Assembly (NCBI RefSeq): GCF_946151065.1
Contig: NZ_CAMGZA010000002.1
Span: forward strand, 434,001-498,000
From: Microbacterium sp. Marseille-Q6965
GTDB taxonomy: Bacteria; Actinomycetota; Actinomycetes; Actinomycetales; Microbacteriaceae
Direction: 5' to 3'
DNA: 64,000 nt
Shown: piece after piece, positions 26,830 to 35,890 of the stretch
Layout: each line of letters opens with the position of its first letter
Position numbering within the stretch: position 1 is the stretch's first letter
The notes under the pieces: model-generated
The model's database searches: none
What the model was told of the DNA's origin: nothing
Seen by the model: the letters and a program-made list of their open reading frames with translations, nothing else
Position numbers and translations under genes: made by a program

Positions 26830-28377
26830 ATGCCTCGACTCGACACCACAGACCTCACCCTCGCGGACGCCCGCGGCGTGAGCGGCCGCATCCTGCAGGG
26901 CATCGAGCGGGTCGGCAATCGCCTGCCGCACCCGTTCTACCTGTTCCTCATCCTGGCGGGCATCGTCGCGCTGGCGTCGGCGGTTGCCGCCGGCCTCGGT
27001 GCGACGACCCTGGATCCGGCGTCGGGGGAGACGGTGCCGGTGCGCAGCATCCTCTCCCCGGAGGGCCTCGTCTACGCGGCGCAGTCCGCGATCGAGAACT
27101 TCGTCTCGTTCCCGCCGTTCGGCCTCATCATCACGGTGATGCTGGGAATCGGGGTCGCGGAGCGGGTCGGGCTGCTCGGGGCGTTCATGCGCGGCGCGGT
27201 GCTGTCGGCGCCCCGGTGGTCGGTGACGTTCGTCGTGGTCTTCGTGAGCCTGATGGGCAATCTCGCCTCCGACTCCGCCATGGTGATCCTGCCCCCGCTC
27301 GCCGCCGCCGCCTTCCTGGCGGCCGGCAGGCACCCGCTCGCCGGCTTCATCGCCTCGTACGCAGCGGTGGTCGCCGGCTTCAGCGCCAACGTCGTGCCGG
27401 CGGGCACCGACGTGCTCATGTCGGGGATCACGACGAGCGCGGCGCAGATCGTCGACCCGGAGGCCGAGGTGTCCGTGCTGGCGAACTACTTCTTCTTCGC
27501 CACCTCGACGCTGATCCTCGCCGTCGTCATCACGGTCGTCTGCCAGCGCTTCCTCGAGCCGCGGCTCGGCCCCTACACCGGCGAGCGCGACGAGGCCGCG
27601 GCGCAGCGGATCGACGCGGCGCAGCGTCGGGGACTGATCGTCGCGGCCATCGCGCTCGCCGTCTACATCGCGCTCGTCGCGACCGCCGCGCTGTGGCCGG
27701 GATCGGCCCTCCAGGGCGAGGGCGGTCAGCTCCTGCGCTCGCCGTTCATGTCGAGCATCCCCGTGTTCATCCTGCTGTTCTTCCTCGTGGGCGGGATCTC
27801 CTACGGGATCGCGGCCGGGACGCTGACGCGGTGGCCGCAGGTGCCCGAGATGATGACGGAGACCCTCAAGGAGCTCGTGCCGTTCATCGTGGTCATCTTC
27901 ACCGCCGCCCAGGCCATCGCGTGGTTCAGCTGGTCGCAGCTCGGTCTGCTGCTCGCGACGAGCGGCGCGGACGTCATGGAGCAGACCGGTCTGGGCGGCG
28001 TGTGGGGCCTGCTGCTGTTCAGCCTGTTCGTCTTCGTGCCCGCCCTGCTGCTCGCGAGCGGCTCGGCGCTGTGGACACTGCTTGCACCCATCTTCGTGCC
28101 CATGTTCATGCTCAACGGCGTCGATCCGGCCTACGTCCAGGCGGCCTTCCGCATCACCGATTCGGCGTCCAACCCGCTGGTGCCCATGAATCCCATGCTC
28201 CCCGTCATCCTGGGCCTGATGCAGAAGTGGGCCCCCCGCGGCGGCCTCGGCACGCTGTTCAGCCTCGTCATGCCCTTCACGCTCGTGATCTGGGTGGTCT
28301 GGCTGCTGCAGCTTCTCGTCTGGGCGCTGCTGGGGCTGCCGGTGGGACCCGGCCACGAGCTGATGATCCAGAGCTGA
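26830..28377 (+). CDS. abgT: AbgT-family transporter
   Basis: 515 residues, close to E. coli AbgT (about 510). The N terminus has the family sequence GIERVGNRLPHPFYLFLILAGIV; further conserved stretches are SAPRWSVTFVVVFVSLMGNLASDSAM and TDSASNPLVPMNPMLP near the end. Many membrane segments are visible. AbgT proteins import p-aminobenzoyl-glutamate or export sulfonamide-like compounds by proton motive force. ATG 26830 follows ribosome binding site AAGGCGGAG. The M20 hydrolase 28 bases downstream favours the import role. Confidence 0.88.
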   Translation: MPRLDTTDLTLADARGVSGRILQGIERVGNRLPHPFYLFLILAGIVALASAVAAGLGATTLDPASGETVPVRSILSPEGLVYAAQSAIENFVSFPPFGLIITVMLGIGVAERVGLLGAFMRGAVLSAPRWSVTFVVVFVSLMGNLASDSAMVILPPLAAAAFLAAGRHPLAGFIASYAAVVAGFSANVVPAGTDVLMSGITTSAAQIVDPEAEVSVLANYFFFATSTLILAVVITVVCQRFLEPRLGPYTGERDEAAAQRIDAAQRRGLIVAAIALAVYIALVATAALWPGSALQGEGGQLLRSPFMSSIPVFILLFFLVGGISYGIAAGTLTRWPQVPEMMTETLKELVPFIVVIFTAAQAIAWFSWSQLGLLLATSGADVMEQTGLGGVWGLLLFSLFVFVPALLLASGSALWTLLAPIFVPMFMLNGVDPAYVQAAFRITDSASNPLVPMNPMLPVILGLMQKWAPRGGLGTLFSLVMPFTLVIWVVWLLQLLVWALLGLPVGPGHELMIQS

Positions 28378-28405
28378 CGACGGACCGCAACGAGAAGGAA
28401 CGCAC

Positions 28406-29623
28406 ATGCACACCACCCACTCCACGCCCGCAGGCCCCGACGCCGTTCCGGCGCTCGTCGACGAGCTCACCGCGCTGCTCCGGCCGCAGCTGCCCGTGCT
28501 CGTGGATGTCGCGGCCGATCTGCACGCGCATCCCGAGATCCGCTTCACCGAGGTGCACGCCGCCGCGCGCCTCACGGCGGAGCTCACGGCGGCCGGCTTC
28601 GCCGTCGACCACGGTTTCGGCGGACTGGAGACCGCGTTCGTGGGCCGCTGGTCGACCCCCGATGCAGACGAGGCCACCCCGACCATCGCGATCTTCTGCG
28701 AGTACGACGCCCTCGAGGGCATCGGCCACGCGTGCGGCCACAACATCATCGCGGCGGCCGGACTGGGCGCGGGCCTGCTGCTGAAGAGCGCGCTCGAGAC
28801 CGCACCGGGCACCCCCGCGCACGTCGTCGTGATCGGCAGCCCGGGCGAGGAGGGCGCCGCGGGCAAGGTGCCGATGATCGAGGCCGGGGTGCTCGACGGC
28901 GTCGACCTGGCGATCATGGTGCACCCGTCCGCGCACAACTCCGTCGACGGCACGACCCTGTCGCGCGTGGCGCTCGACGTGGAGTTCCGCGGGCGCGCCA
29001 GCCACGCGGCCGCGAGCCCCGAGCTGGGCGTGAACGCCCTCGACGCGGCGACCCTCTCGCTCACGGCGATCGGCCTGCTCCGGCAGCAGCTCACCGACGA
29101 CGTGCGGGTCCACGCCATCGTGACCGACGGTGGTCAGGCGCCCAACATCATTCCGGAGCACGCGGCCCTGCGCGTGTTCGTGCGGGCGGGGGAGCGCGAC
29201 CACCTGCTCGAGAACGTCGTGCCGCGCGTCCGCGCCTGCTTTGAGGGGGCGGCTCTCGCCACCGGCTGCGAGGTGCTGATTGAGGAGCGCACGCCGCCGT
29301 ACTTCTCGCTGGTGTCCAACCCCGTGCTTGCCGGCCTCGCCCGCGCCGCGTACGAGCGGCTCGGCCGCGAGGTCGAGAGCGCCCCGATCACCGGATCGAC
29401 CGACATGGGCAACGTGAGCCACATCGTCCCCGCGATCCATCCGATGATCCGGCTGATCCCCGACGGCGTGCCCCACACCCGCGAGTTCGCCGCCGCGGCG
29501 GGCGGGCCGCAGGCCGAACCGGCGATCGCCGACGGTGCCGTGATGCTGGCAGCGACGGCCCTGGCGGTGTTCCGCGAGCCGGCGCTCGCCGAGGCGGCGC
29601 AGCGGGCGTTCGACGAGCGGTGA
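28406..29623 (+). CDS. M20-family amidohydrolase, AbgB-like
   Basis: 405 residues, metal-dependent peptidase M20D/ACY1L2 type. Metal-binding motifs: CEYDALEGIGHACGHN (about residues 98-113), GSPGEEGAAGK, and the dimerisation-domain GRASHAAASPE. The late TGSTDMGNVSH motif is typical of AbgB/ACY1L2 proteins. Such enzymes cleave aminobenzoyl-glutamate or other N-acyl amino acids and dipeptides. It follows abgT with a 28-base gap and ribosome binding site GAAGGAA. E. coli AbgB works with AbgA; no second subunit gene is present here. Confidence 0.85.
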   Translation: MHTTHSTPAGPDAVPALVDELTALLRPQLPVLVDVAADLHAHPEIRFTEVHAAARLTAELTAAGFAVDHGFGGLETAFVGRWSTPDADEATPTIAIFCEYDALEGIGHACGHNIIAAAGLGAGLLLKSALETAPGTPAHVVVIGSPGEEGAAGKVPMIEAGVLDGVDLAIMVHPSAHNSVDGTTLSRVALDVEFRGRASHAAASPELGVNALDAATLSLTAIGLLRQQLTDDVRVHAIVTDGGQAPNIIPEHAALRVFVRAGERDHLLENVVPRVRACFEGAALATGCEVLIEERTPPYFSLVSNPVLAGLARAAYERLGREVESAPITGSTDMGNVSHIVPAIHPMIRLIPDGVPHTREFAAAAGGPQAEPAIADGAVMLAATALAVFREPALAEAAQRAFDER

Positions 29624-29665
29624 GAACCGGGCCGTCCGCGGCGACCGCGCGCGCACGCGTCCCGA

Positions 29666-29686
29666 CCGCCCGGGTAGCCCAGGCGG
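29666..29686. terminator. Probable bidirectional terminator between convergent genes
   Basis: CCGCCCGGG and CCCAGGCGG (loop TAG) pair with one mismatch, between the hydrolase stop (29623) and the MocR-type stop (29707). Confidence 0.5.
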
Positions 29687-29706
29687 GGCCGCCGGTGTCC
29701 TGACGA

Positions 29707-31137
29707 TCAGCGTGCCGCGGGCGCCGCCATCGTGCCCGCCGCAAGCTGCGCCCAGACCTCCGCGAGCAACCGCACGCCGCGGTCGAGGTCGGCGAGGGGC
29801 GCCGTGAAGGGGACGCGCAGGAACCGCTCGAGCGATCCGTCCACCGAGAACGCGGGGCCCGCCGACAGTGACATCCCGCGCTCGCGGCAGACGGCCGCCA
29901 GGGCGGAGCTGCCCGGCCGGTCGAGCTGCACCCACATCGACAGCCCGCCGTCCGGCCACGGCGCCCGCCAGCCCGGCGCGTGGCGCGCCAGCGCGGCGCC
30001 GAGCGCCGCTCGCTGACCGCGCAGGAAACGGCGCCGCCCGGCGAGCAGCTCGTCCATGCGGCCCACCACGCGTTCCCCGACCAGCTGCTCGATGGGCGGG
30101 GTCCCGAGGTCGCCGGCCGGTCGTGCCTGCACGAGACGGCGGACGACGGCCTCGTCGGCACGGACCCATCCGATGCGCAGGCCGCTCCAGATCGACTTCG
30201 ACAGCGACCCGAGCGTGATGACCCCGGAACCCGTCGCACCCCCGTCCCGCGCGGCGTGCCGGGCGAAGGGGCCGTCGTCCCACGGCCGATCGATGCTCAG
30301 ATCGACGGTCGCCTCGTCGACGACGAGCATCGTCCCGGCCGCGCGGGCGGCGTGTACCAGGCGGGCGCGATCCTGCGCCGGCAGCGAAGCGCCGGTCGGG
30401 TTGTGGAAGTCCGGAATGAGATACGCGATCGCCGGGCGCACCCGCTGGAGGGTCGAGAGCAGGTGGTCCATGTCCCACCCAGCGGCGGTCACCGGCGTCG
30501 CCACCATGCGAGCGCCGGCCCGCCGGAACGCCTCGAAGGCGTGCGGATAGGTCGGCGACTCGACCAGCACGACATCCGTGCGGCGGACCAGCGCCTGCGC
30601 GGTGAGCGCGATGGCGTGCTGACCGCCGGTGGTCACGATGATCTGGTCGGGCGACGTCGGCAGCCCACGAGCGGTGTAGCGGTCGGCGACGGCCGCGCGG
30701 AGACCGTCGTTGCCGAGCAGGTCGAACCCCGGGAAGGCGGTGATGTCGGGCAGGGCCGCCGTGACCTCGACGATCAGCTCGCGCAACCCGTCCACCGGAG
30801 GCGGGATGGACCCGGCGAAGTTCAGGGCGGCATCGGGTCGCTTCGACACCTCCGCGAGGTGGGGAAGGCTCGCACGGCTGCCCGATCCCTGCCGGCTGAC
30901 GAGGTGGCCGCTGTCGCGCAGCGCTCGATAGGCGGCGACGATCGTCGTGCGGCTCCGTCCCGCCTGCGCGGCCAGTTCGCGCTCGGACGGAAGCAGGGTC
31001 CCCGCCGGGATGCGCCCGTCCGCGATGAGCAGGCGGACGCGGCCGGCGAGCTCGGCGTACGCGACGCTCTCGGCTCCCAGTGGGCCCGTCATGGCCAACA
31101 GAGCGCGAGCGGAGAGCCGCGGACCCGGTGCCGACAT
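29707..31137 (-). CDS. MocR-type regulator: GntR wHTH plus aminotransferase domain
   Basis: 476 residues from ATG 31137. The GntR winged helix covers about residues 20-85 (IADGRIPAGTLLPSERELAA, then SRTTIVAAYRALRDSGHLVSRQGSGS). The remainder is a fold type I aminotransferase domain with TTGGQHAIAL, SPTYPHAF, DFHNPTGASLP and the PLP lysine in SLSKSIWSGLRIGW. MocR proteins use PLP as a sensor, often activating a neighbouring pathway. It diverges from the dehydrogenase/cupin genes with about 95 bases between, so these are its likely targets. The open frame continues 34 codons upstream, but no good start context is seen there. Confidence 0.88.
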   Translation of the reverse strand: MSAPGPRLSARALLAMTGPLGAESVAYAELAGRVRLLIADGRIPAGTLLPSERELAAQAGRSRTTIVAAYRALRDSGHLVSRQGSGSRASLPHLAEVSKRPDAALNFAGSIPPPVDGLRELIVEVTAALPDITAFPGFDLLGNDGLRAAVADRYTARGLPTSPDQIIVTTGGQHAIALTAQALVRRTDVVLVESPTYPHAFEAFRRAGARMVATPVTAAGWDMDHLLSTLQRVRPAIAYLIPDFHNPTGASLPAQDRARLVHAARAAGTMLVVDEATVDLSIDRPWDDGPFARHAARDGGATGSGVITLGSLSKSIWSGLRIGWVRADEAVVRRLVQARPAGDLGTPPIEQLVGERVVGRMDELLAGRRRFLRGQRAALGAALARHAPGWRAPWPDGGLSMWVQLDRPGSSALAAVCRERGMSLSAGPAFSVDGSLERFLRVPFTAPLADLDRGVRLLAEVWAQLAAGTMAAPAAR

Positions 31138-31232
31138 GAGTCCAGCATGGCCGATTGGACCGCGACGGTTGCGGCACCCGCACGATGTGCTCTGTCTTTG
31201 GCAGGAACCCGACGGCGAGAGGGACGCGAACG

Positions 31233-32129
31233 ATGGCACAGGGCGAGGCGGGTGGCGTGACGAGACCGGCCGTCGGATTCATCGGGCTCGGGCTGATGGG
31301 ATCGGCGATCGCGTCGCGGCTGCTGCTGACCGGCCCCGTCGTGGTGTGGAACCGCACGGCCTCCGCCTGCCGGCCCCTCGTGGAGGCGGGGGCGGCCGTC
31401 GCCGCCTCCGCGGCCGACGTCTTCTCCCGCTGCGGGACGGTGTTCCTCATGGTGACCGACGAGCACGCGATCGACGACGTCCTCGGCACGGCCGAGGGGA
31501 TGCTTCGGGATCGGACGCTGGTGCAGATGAGCACCGTCCCGCCGGCGTACTCGGCGGCGCTGGCCGCGCGCGTATCGCGGGTCGGGGGACGCTACGTCGA
31601 AGCGCCCGTCTCCGGATCGCGCCAGCCGGCGCTGACGGGACGACTCATCGGCCTGCTGGCCGGCGACGACGCGGCGGTCGAGGAGGTCGAGGCGTTGTTG
31701 CGGCCCGCCTGCTCCGCGGTCTTCCGGTGCGGGCAGCCGCCGCAGGCGATGCAGATGAAGCTCGCGGTCAACACCTTCCTCATCACCCTGGTGACGGGGC
31801 TTGCCGAATCGTTCCACTTCGCCGAGGAGCACGGCTTGCCGGCGGACCTGCTGGCGAAGATCCTGGACGCCGGGCCCATGGCGTCGTTCGTCTCGCGCAG
31901 CAAGGCGGCCGCCTTGGTCGCCGGCGACTTCGCGCCGCACGCGGCGATCGCCGACGTGCGAAAGAACGCGGAGCTGGTCGTCGGGTCGGCACGCGAACAT
32001 CACGTCGCGGCGCCGCTGATGGCGACCGCCGCGCTGCTGTACGACGAGGCGACGCGGTTGGGCCACGGCGAGGCCGACATGGCCGCCGTCATCACCGCAT
32101 ACCGGGCACGCACCCAGGGAGGGCGGTGA
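31233..32129 (+). CDS. NAD(P)-binding 3-hydroxyisobutyrate dehydrogenase-like enzyme
   Basis: 298 residues, beta-hydroxyacid dehydrogenase family. The Rossmann motif GFIGLGLMGSAIASRL lies near residue 15. The substrate-binding signature is VEAPVSGSRQPALTG and the catalytic lysine is in MQMKLAVNTFL. The second domain contains DVRKNAELVVG, typical of the family. Oxidation of a short hydroxy acid is expected; the substrate is unknown. The start ATG 31233 follows GAGAGGGA; earlier codons in this frame overlap the divergent promoter region. The cupin gene starts 2 bases after its stop. Confidence 0.85.
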   Translation: MAQGEAGGVTRPAVGFIGLGLMGSAIASRLLLTGPVVVWNRTASACRPLVEAGAAVAASAADVFSRCGTVFLMVTDEHAIDDVLGTAEGMLRDRTLVQMSTVPPAYSAALAARVSRVGGRYVEAPVSGSRQPALTGRLIGLLAGDDAAVEEVEALLRPACSAVFRCGQPPQAMQMKLAVNTFLITLVTGLAESFHFAEEHGLPADLLAKILDAGPMASFVSRSKAAALVAGDFAPHAAIADVRKNAELVVGSAREHHVAAPLMATAALLYDEATRLGHGEADMAAVITAYRARTQGGR

Positions 32130-32131
32130 CC

Positions 32132-32455
32132 ATGCGCGCGTTCCCCCTCGACCACGGCCCCCTGAACGACCCGCTCTATGCGGAGCTGCTTCGCGTTCCC
32201 ACGCTCAGCGTCGGGCACTATCGCCTCCCGCCCGGCGCCGCCGATCCTCAGAGCCCGCACACCGAGGACGAGGTGTACGTGGTCCTGCGTGGCAGAGCGC
32301 TGCTGCAGACGGAGAGCGGCACGGCCGTCGCCGAGCCGGGAGCGATCCTCTACGTGCCGGCGGGCGAGCAGCACCGCTTCATCGAGATCACCGAGCTGCT
32401 GGAGGTCATCGTCGTGTTCGGACCCGCCGAGCACTCGCTCGCGCCCCCACGCTGA
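32132..32455 (+). CDS. Small cupin protein
   Basis: 107 residues, single cupin barrel. Motif 1 is PQSPHTEDEVYVVLRGRALL, with His, Glu and a further Glu as probable metal ligands, and motif 2 is PGAILYVPAGEQHRFIEI with the second His. Ribosome binding site AGGGAGG precedes ATG 32132; a GTG six bases earlier overlaps the dehydrogenase stop. Coupled to the dehydrogenase and probably controlled by the MocR-type regulator. Could be an isomerase, dioxygenase or a binding protein. Confidence 0.8.
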   Translation: MRAFPLDHGPLNDPLYAELLRVPTLSVGHYRLPPGAADPQSPHTEDEVYVVLRGRALLQTESGTAVAEPGAILYVPAGEQHRFIEITELLEVIVVFGPAEHSLAPPR

Positions 32456-32471
32456 TGGCCACCGCGCCGCA

Positions 32472-33461
32472 TCAGGCGTCGGGGAGGCTCCAGAAGTGCG
32501 CGGTCGAGCCGGGGTGCTCCACCGTCAGCGCGTGGTCGAGGTCGCGGTAGTTGGAGTCGAGGTTGTGGCCGGCCATGCGGATCGCGACGCTGCCGTCGGC
32601 GTTCCGGTCGAGGTCGGAGACGAGCTGGATGTGGTCGAGGGTGCCGTCGGCGTCCCAGTCGAACACCACGAGGTCGCCGAGCTTCACCTGATCGCGCTGG
32701 TCGAGACCGAGCCGCGTGACGCCGAGTTCCCGCGCATGCTCGGTGATCCACGCATCGAAGGTCGGCACGAACCGCCAGGTCTCCGTCGATGAGGCACCGT
32801 CGTGGTACCAGTCGTCGCGTTGGGCCCAGCCGCGGGCCACGAGGGTCTGGCTGACGAAGTTCATGCAGTCGCCGCCGATCGGGTTGTAGTCGCCCCACTG
32901 CTCGTCGTTGTAGTCGTCCCAGTGTGCGAGGGCGTACTGCAGCTGACGATCCACGCCGGTGCGCGCCTCGTACGAGTATCGGAGCGTGGACGTGCCCTTG
33001 ACCGGCACGCTCGCGGCGTGGACGGTGACGGGAACCTCGCCCGCCACGTAGTCGACGGCGGAGGGCGCGATGACGGTGACGGCGTCGTCCCTGGCCTCGG
33101 CGATCTCGGCATCGGCCGTGCCGAAGCTCACGCGCGTGACACCCGCGAGCCCCGTGCCGGTGATGGTCACGCTCTCGCCGCCGGCGAGCGACCCCGCCGC
33201 CGCGCTGAGCGCGGCCACGCGGGGCGTCGTACCGTCGCTCGTCGTGCGCGCGGGGCGCTGCTCGATCGATGCCTGCACGGAGGCGGCCTGAGCGACGCCG
33301 CCCTCGCCAACGCTCGTCAGCGCGCCGACGAGCGCGCTCGCACCCCATACGAGCACGGCGGCGCCCCCGCCGAGCACGAGCACCCCGCGGCGCCGCGCCC
33401 GACGTCGCCGCGCACGGCGAGCGCTCGCACGCGAGGACGGCGTGAAGGCGTTGTCGGACAT
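32472..33461 (-). CDS. Cell-surface amidase-domain protein with a TIG/IPT domain
   Basis: 329 residues from ATG 33461. A very basic n-region (ARRARRRRARRRG) precedes a membrane segment (about residues 27-50), so the protein is exported or anchored. Residues about 80-155 form an immunoglobulin-like IPT/TIG domain (SLAGGESVTITGTGLAGVTRVSFG). The C-terminal half matches the putative amidase domain (Amidase_6): YNPIGGDCMNFVSQTLVARGW with likely catalytic Cys, and DHIQLVSD with His. Probably acts on the cell wall or peptides. The frame is open to 33566, but the extra residues have no signal-peptide logic. Confidence 0.78.
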   Translation of the reverse strand: MSDNAFTPSSRASARRARRRRARRRGVLVLGGGAAVLVWGASALVGALTSVGEGGVAQAASVQASIEQRPARTTSDGTTPRVAALSAAAGSLAGGESVTITGTGLAGVTRVSFGTADAEIAEARDDAVTVIAPSAVDYVAGEVPVTVHAASVPVKGTSTLRYSYEARTGVDRQLQYALAHWDDYNDEQWGDYNPIGGDCMNFVSQTLVARGWAQRDDWYHDGASSTETWRFVPTFDAWITEHARELGVTRLGLDQRDQVKLGDLVVFDWDADGTLDHIQLVSDLDRNADGSVAIRMAGHNLDSNYRDLDHALTVEHPGSTAHFWSLPDA

Positions 33462-33642
33462 CACCGCCGACGTTACGGCGCGAAGCTTCGCGGCGTCTGA
33501 GCCACGCGGGACTCTCTCGGGTATTCCGCCATCCGCGTGGGGCGGCGGGAACCGCATCGTCGCCATCGCGCCTCCAATGCCACAGATCCCGCGGCTTCGC
33601 CAGTCCCTTTACCACCCTGCGCGGCGCGGATGAAGTGGGACG

Positions 33643-35007
33643 ATGACCAAGGACAGTGCCGCCACCGTGGAACGACCCGTCGGGCTCAAGCGCGTGCTGG
33701 GCACGCCGCTGCTGTACGCGTTCATCGTCGGTGACACCCTCGGCGCCGGCATCTACACCCTCGTGGGCACGATGGCGACCGACGTGGGCGGCGTCATCTG
33801 GCTGCCGCTGCTCATCGCGCTCGTCGTCGCGCTGCTGACCGCGGGCACCTATGCGGAGCTCATCACGAAGTACCCGCACGCCGGCGGGGCGGCGCGCTAC
33901 GTCGACCGCGCGTTCGGGATCCCGTATCTGTCGTTCCTCGTCGGGTTCCTGATGATGGCCTCGGGCATCACGACCGCGGCCGCGCTCGCGAACGCCTTCG
34001 CGGGCGATTACCTCTCGGCGCTGCTGGATCTGCCGCCCATTCCGACGGCCATCGTCTTCATCGTGCTGCTCACGCTCATCAACCTGCGCGGCGTGAAGGA
34101 GTCGTTGACGGCGAACCTCGTGGCGTCGGTGATCGAGGTGACCGGCCTCGTGATCGTGATCGTGCTCGCCGCCATGGTGCTGGGCCGCGGCGACGGCGAC
34201 GTGTCGCGACTCGTGGAGTTCGCGCCGGACGTGCCGCCGGTGCAGGGCGCGTTCGCGGCGTCCATCGTCGCGTTCTTCTCGTTCCTCGGCTTCGAGGCCG
34301 CGGCGAACATGGCGGAGGAGGTGCGCAACCCGTCGAAGTCGTACCCGCGGGCGCTGTTCGGCGCCGTGCTCACCGCCGCCGTCGTCTATCTGCTCATCGC
34401 CCTGGGCGCGGTGATCGTCGTTCCTCCGACCGATCTGGCCACTTCGACGGGGCCGCTGCTGGAGGTCGTGCAGGCGAGCGGCTTCGCGGTGCCCGGGTGG
34501 CTGTTCAGCCTGATCGCGCTCGTCGCGATCGCGAACGGCGCCCTGCTGTTCCTCGTCATGGCCAGTCGTGTGGCATACGGCCTGGCGGAGTCGTACCTGC
34601 TGCCGAGCGCCTTCGGGCGCGTGTTGACCCGCCGCCGCACCCCGTGGGTGTCCATCCTGGCGGTCTCGGGCGCCGCGATGCTCCTCACGATGGTCGGCGA
34701 CATCGCGACGCTGGCGTCGACCACCGTCCTGCTGCTGCTGCTCGTGTTCCTGTCTGCGAATGTCAGCGCGCTCGTCCTGAAGAAGGACCGCGTCGCGCAC
34801 CCGCACTTCTCGGTGCCGCGGATCGTGCCCGTGCTCGCGATCATCGCCAGCATCGTGCTGCTCACACAGCAGACGGGCATCGTGTGGCTGGGGACGGCGG
34901 TGTACATCGCCGTCGGATCCGTGCTGTTCCTCGTCGCTCGTTTCGGGCGCAAGCGCGAGGCCGGCACGGCGGCCGCGGGCACCGCCGACGACACGACCGA
35001 TCGATGA
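33643..35007 (+). CDS. APC-superfamily amino acid permease
   Basis: 454 residues with about 12 hydrophobic segments. The N terminus holds the conserved family motif IVGDTLGAGIYTLVGTMA in segment 1, and segment 6 has AFFSFLGFEAAANMAEEVRNPSK, the classic APC signature. Substrates are amino acids or polyamines. The ATG at 33643 is preceded by GTGGGACG. Its stop overlaps an alternative start of the next gene, so it may be in one operon with the Rieske protein. Confidence 0.85.
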   Translation: MTKDSAATVERPVGLKRVLGTPLLYAFIVGDTLGAGIYTLVGTMATDVGGVIWLPLLIALVVALLTAGTYAELITKYPHAGGAARYVDRAFGIPYLSFLVGFLMMASGITTAAALANAFAGDYLSALLDLPPIPTAIVFIVLLTLINLRGVKESLTANLVASVIEVTGLVIVIVLAAMVLGRGDGDVSRLVEFAPDVPPVQGAFAASIVAFFSFLGFEAAANMAEEVRNPSKSYPRALFGAVLTAAVVYLLIALGAVIVVPPTDLATSTGPLLEVVQASGFAVPGWLFSLIALVAIANGALLFLVMASRVAYGLAESYLLPSAFGRVLTRRRTPWVSILAVSGAAMLLTMVGDIATLASTTVLLLLLVFLSANVSALVLKKDRVAHPHFSVPRIVPVLAIIASIVLLTQQTGIVWLGTAVYIAVGSVLFLVARFGRKREAGTAAAGTADDTTDR

Positions 35008-35021
35008 AGGAAGGGAACGAT

Positions 35022-35882
35022 ATGGCGATCAACACGCTCATGCAGCGCCTCATCCGCCGGATCGAGCGATTCCGCGGCATCGACGCGATCGCGAGACCCG
35101 CGAGCGGCTCGGTGTCGGCGGCCACCCGCCCCGCTCCGGTCAAGAACCTGCTGTCGGGGTCGTGGCTGGGCCACCAGCTACACCCGATCCTCACCGACCT
35201 GCCGATCGGCGCCTGGGGAGCGGCCACCGCCCTCGACCTCACGGCGGGCGAGGAGGGGGCGGCGGCCGCGCGTCGACTGGTGGGAATGGGGCTCGTCGCG
35301 TCGGCGCCGACGGCGCTTGCCGGCGCATCGGATTGGGCCGAGACGTCGGGCAAGGACCGGAGGGTCGGCCTCGTCCACGGCCTCATGAACGCCGGCGTGT
35401 CGGTGCTGCAGACGGGATCATGGATCGCGCGCCGGCGCGGGCATCGCGGCCTCGGCGTGGCGCTCAGCCTTGTGGCCGTGGGAATCGCCGGCGTCTCCGC
35501 CTATCTCGGGGGACACCTGTCGTACGTGCGAGGCGTCGGGGTCAACCACACCGCCTTCCAAGGCCGTGCAGGGGAGTGGACCGACGTCGCGGCGGAGTCG
35601 GAGATCGCGGAGGGCGAGCTGCGCCGCGTGCTCGTGGACGACGTCCCGGTGCTGCTGACGCGTCGTCGCGGCTCGCTGCGCGCGATCTCGGCGGTGTGCT
35701 CGCACGCGGGCGGACCGCTCGACGAGGGCACGCTGGACGAGGAGGGCTGCGTCACCTGCCCCTGGCACGGCAGTCGCTTCCGCCTCAGCGACGGCGCCGT
35801 CGAGCGCGGTCCGGCCAGCGTGCCGCAGCCGCGGTGGGAGGCGCGGGTCGAGTCTGGCCGCGTGCTGCTGCGGTCGGCCTGA
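35022..35882 (+). CDS. DUF2231 membrane protein with a C-terminal Rieske [2Fe-2S] domain
   Basis: 286 residues. Residues about 45-165 are the DUF2231-type membrane part (LGHQLHPILTDLPIGAWGAATALDL, then further helices). Residues about 190-286 form a Rieske domain with both cluster motifs: CSHAGG and CPWHGSRF (C-x-H and C-x-x-H). This combined protein is found in many actinobacteria and should carry electrons at the membrane. Start ATG 35022 has GAAGGAAGGG upstream; ATG 35004 overlapping the previous stop is an alternative. The UdgX gene starts 8 bases after its stop. Confidence 0.85.
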   Translation: MAINTLMQRLIRRIERFRGIDAIARPASGSVSAATRPAPVKNLLSGSWLGHQLHPILTDLPIGAWGAATALDLTAGEEGAAAARRLVGMGLVASAPTALAGASDWAETSGKDRRVGLVHGLMNAGVSVLQTGSWIARRRGHRGLGVALSLVAVGIAGVSAYLGGHLSYVRGVGVNHTAFQGRAGEWTDVAAESEIAEGELRRVLVDDVPVLLTRRRGSLRAISAVCSHAGGPLDEGTLDEEGCVTCPWHGSRFRLSDGAVERGPASVPQPRWEARVESGRVLLRSA

Positions 35883-35890
35883 CGATCGCG

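Noticed and set aside
28277..31534. 1085-codon minus-strand open frame
   Set aside because: It runs antisense to the M20 hydrolase and out of frame through the MocR-type gene; no recognisable domain.
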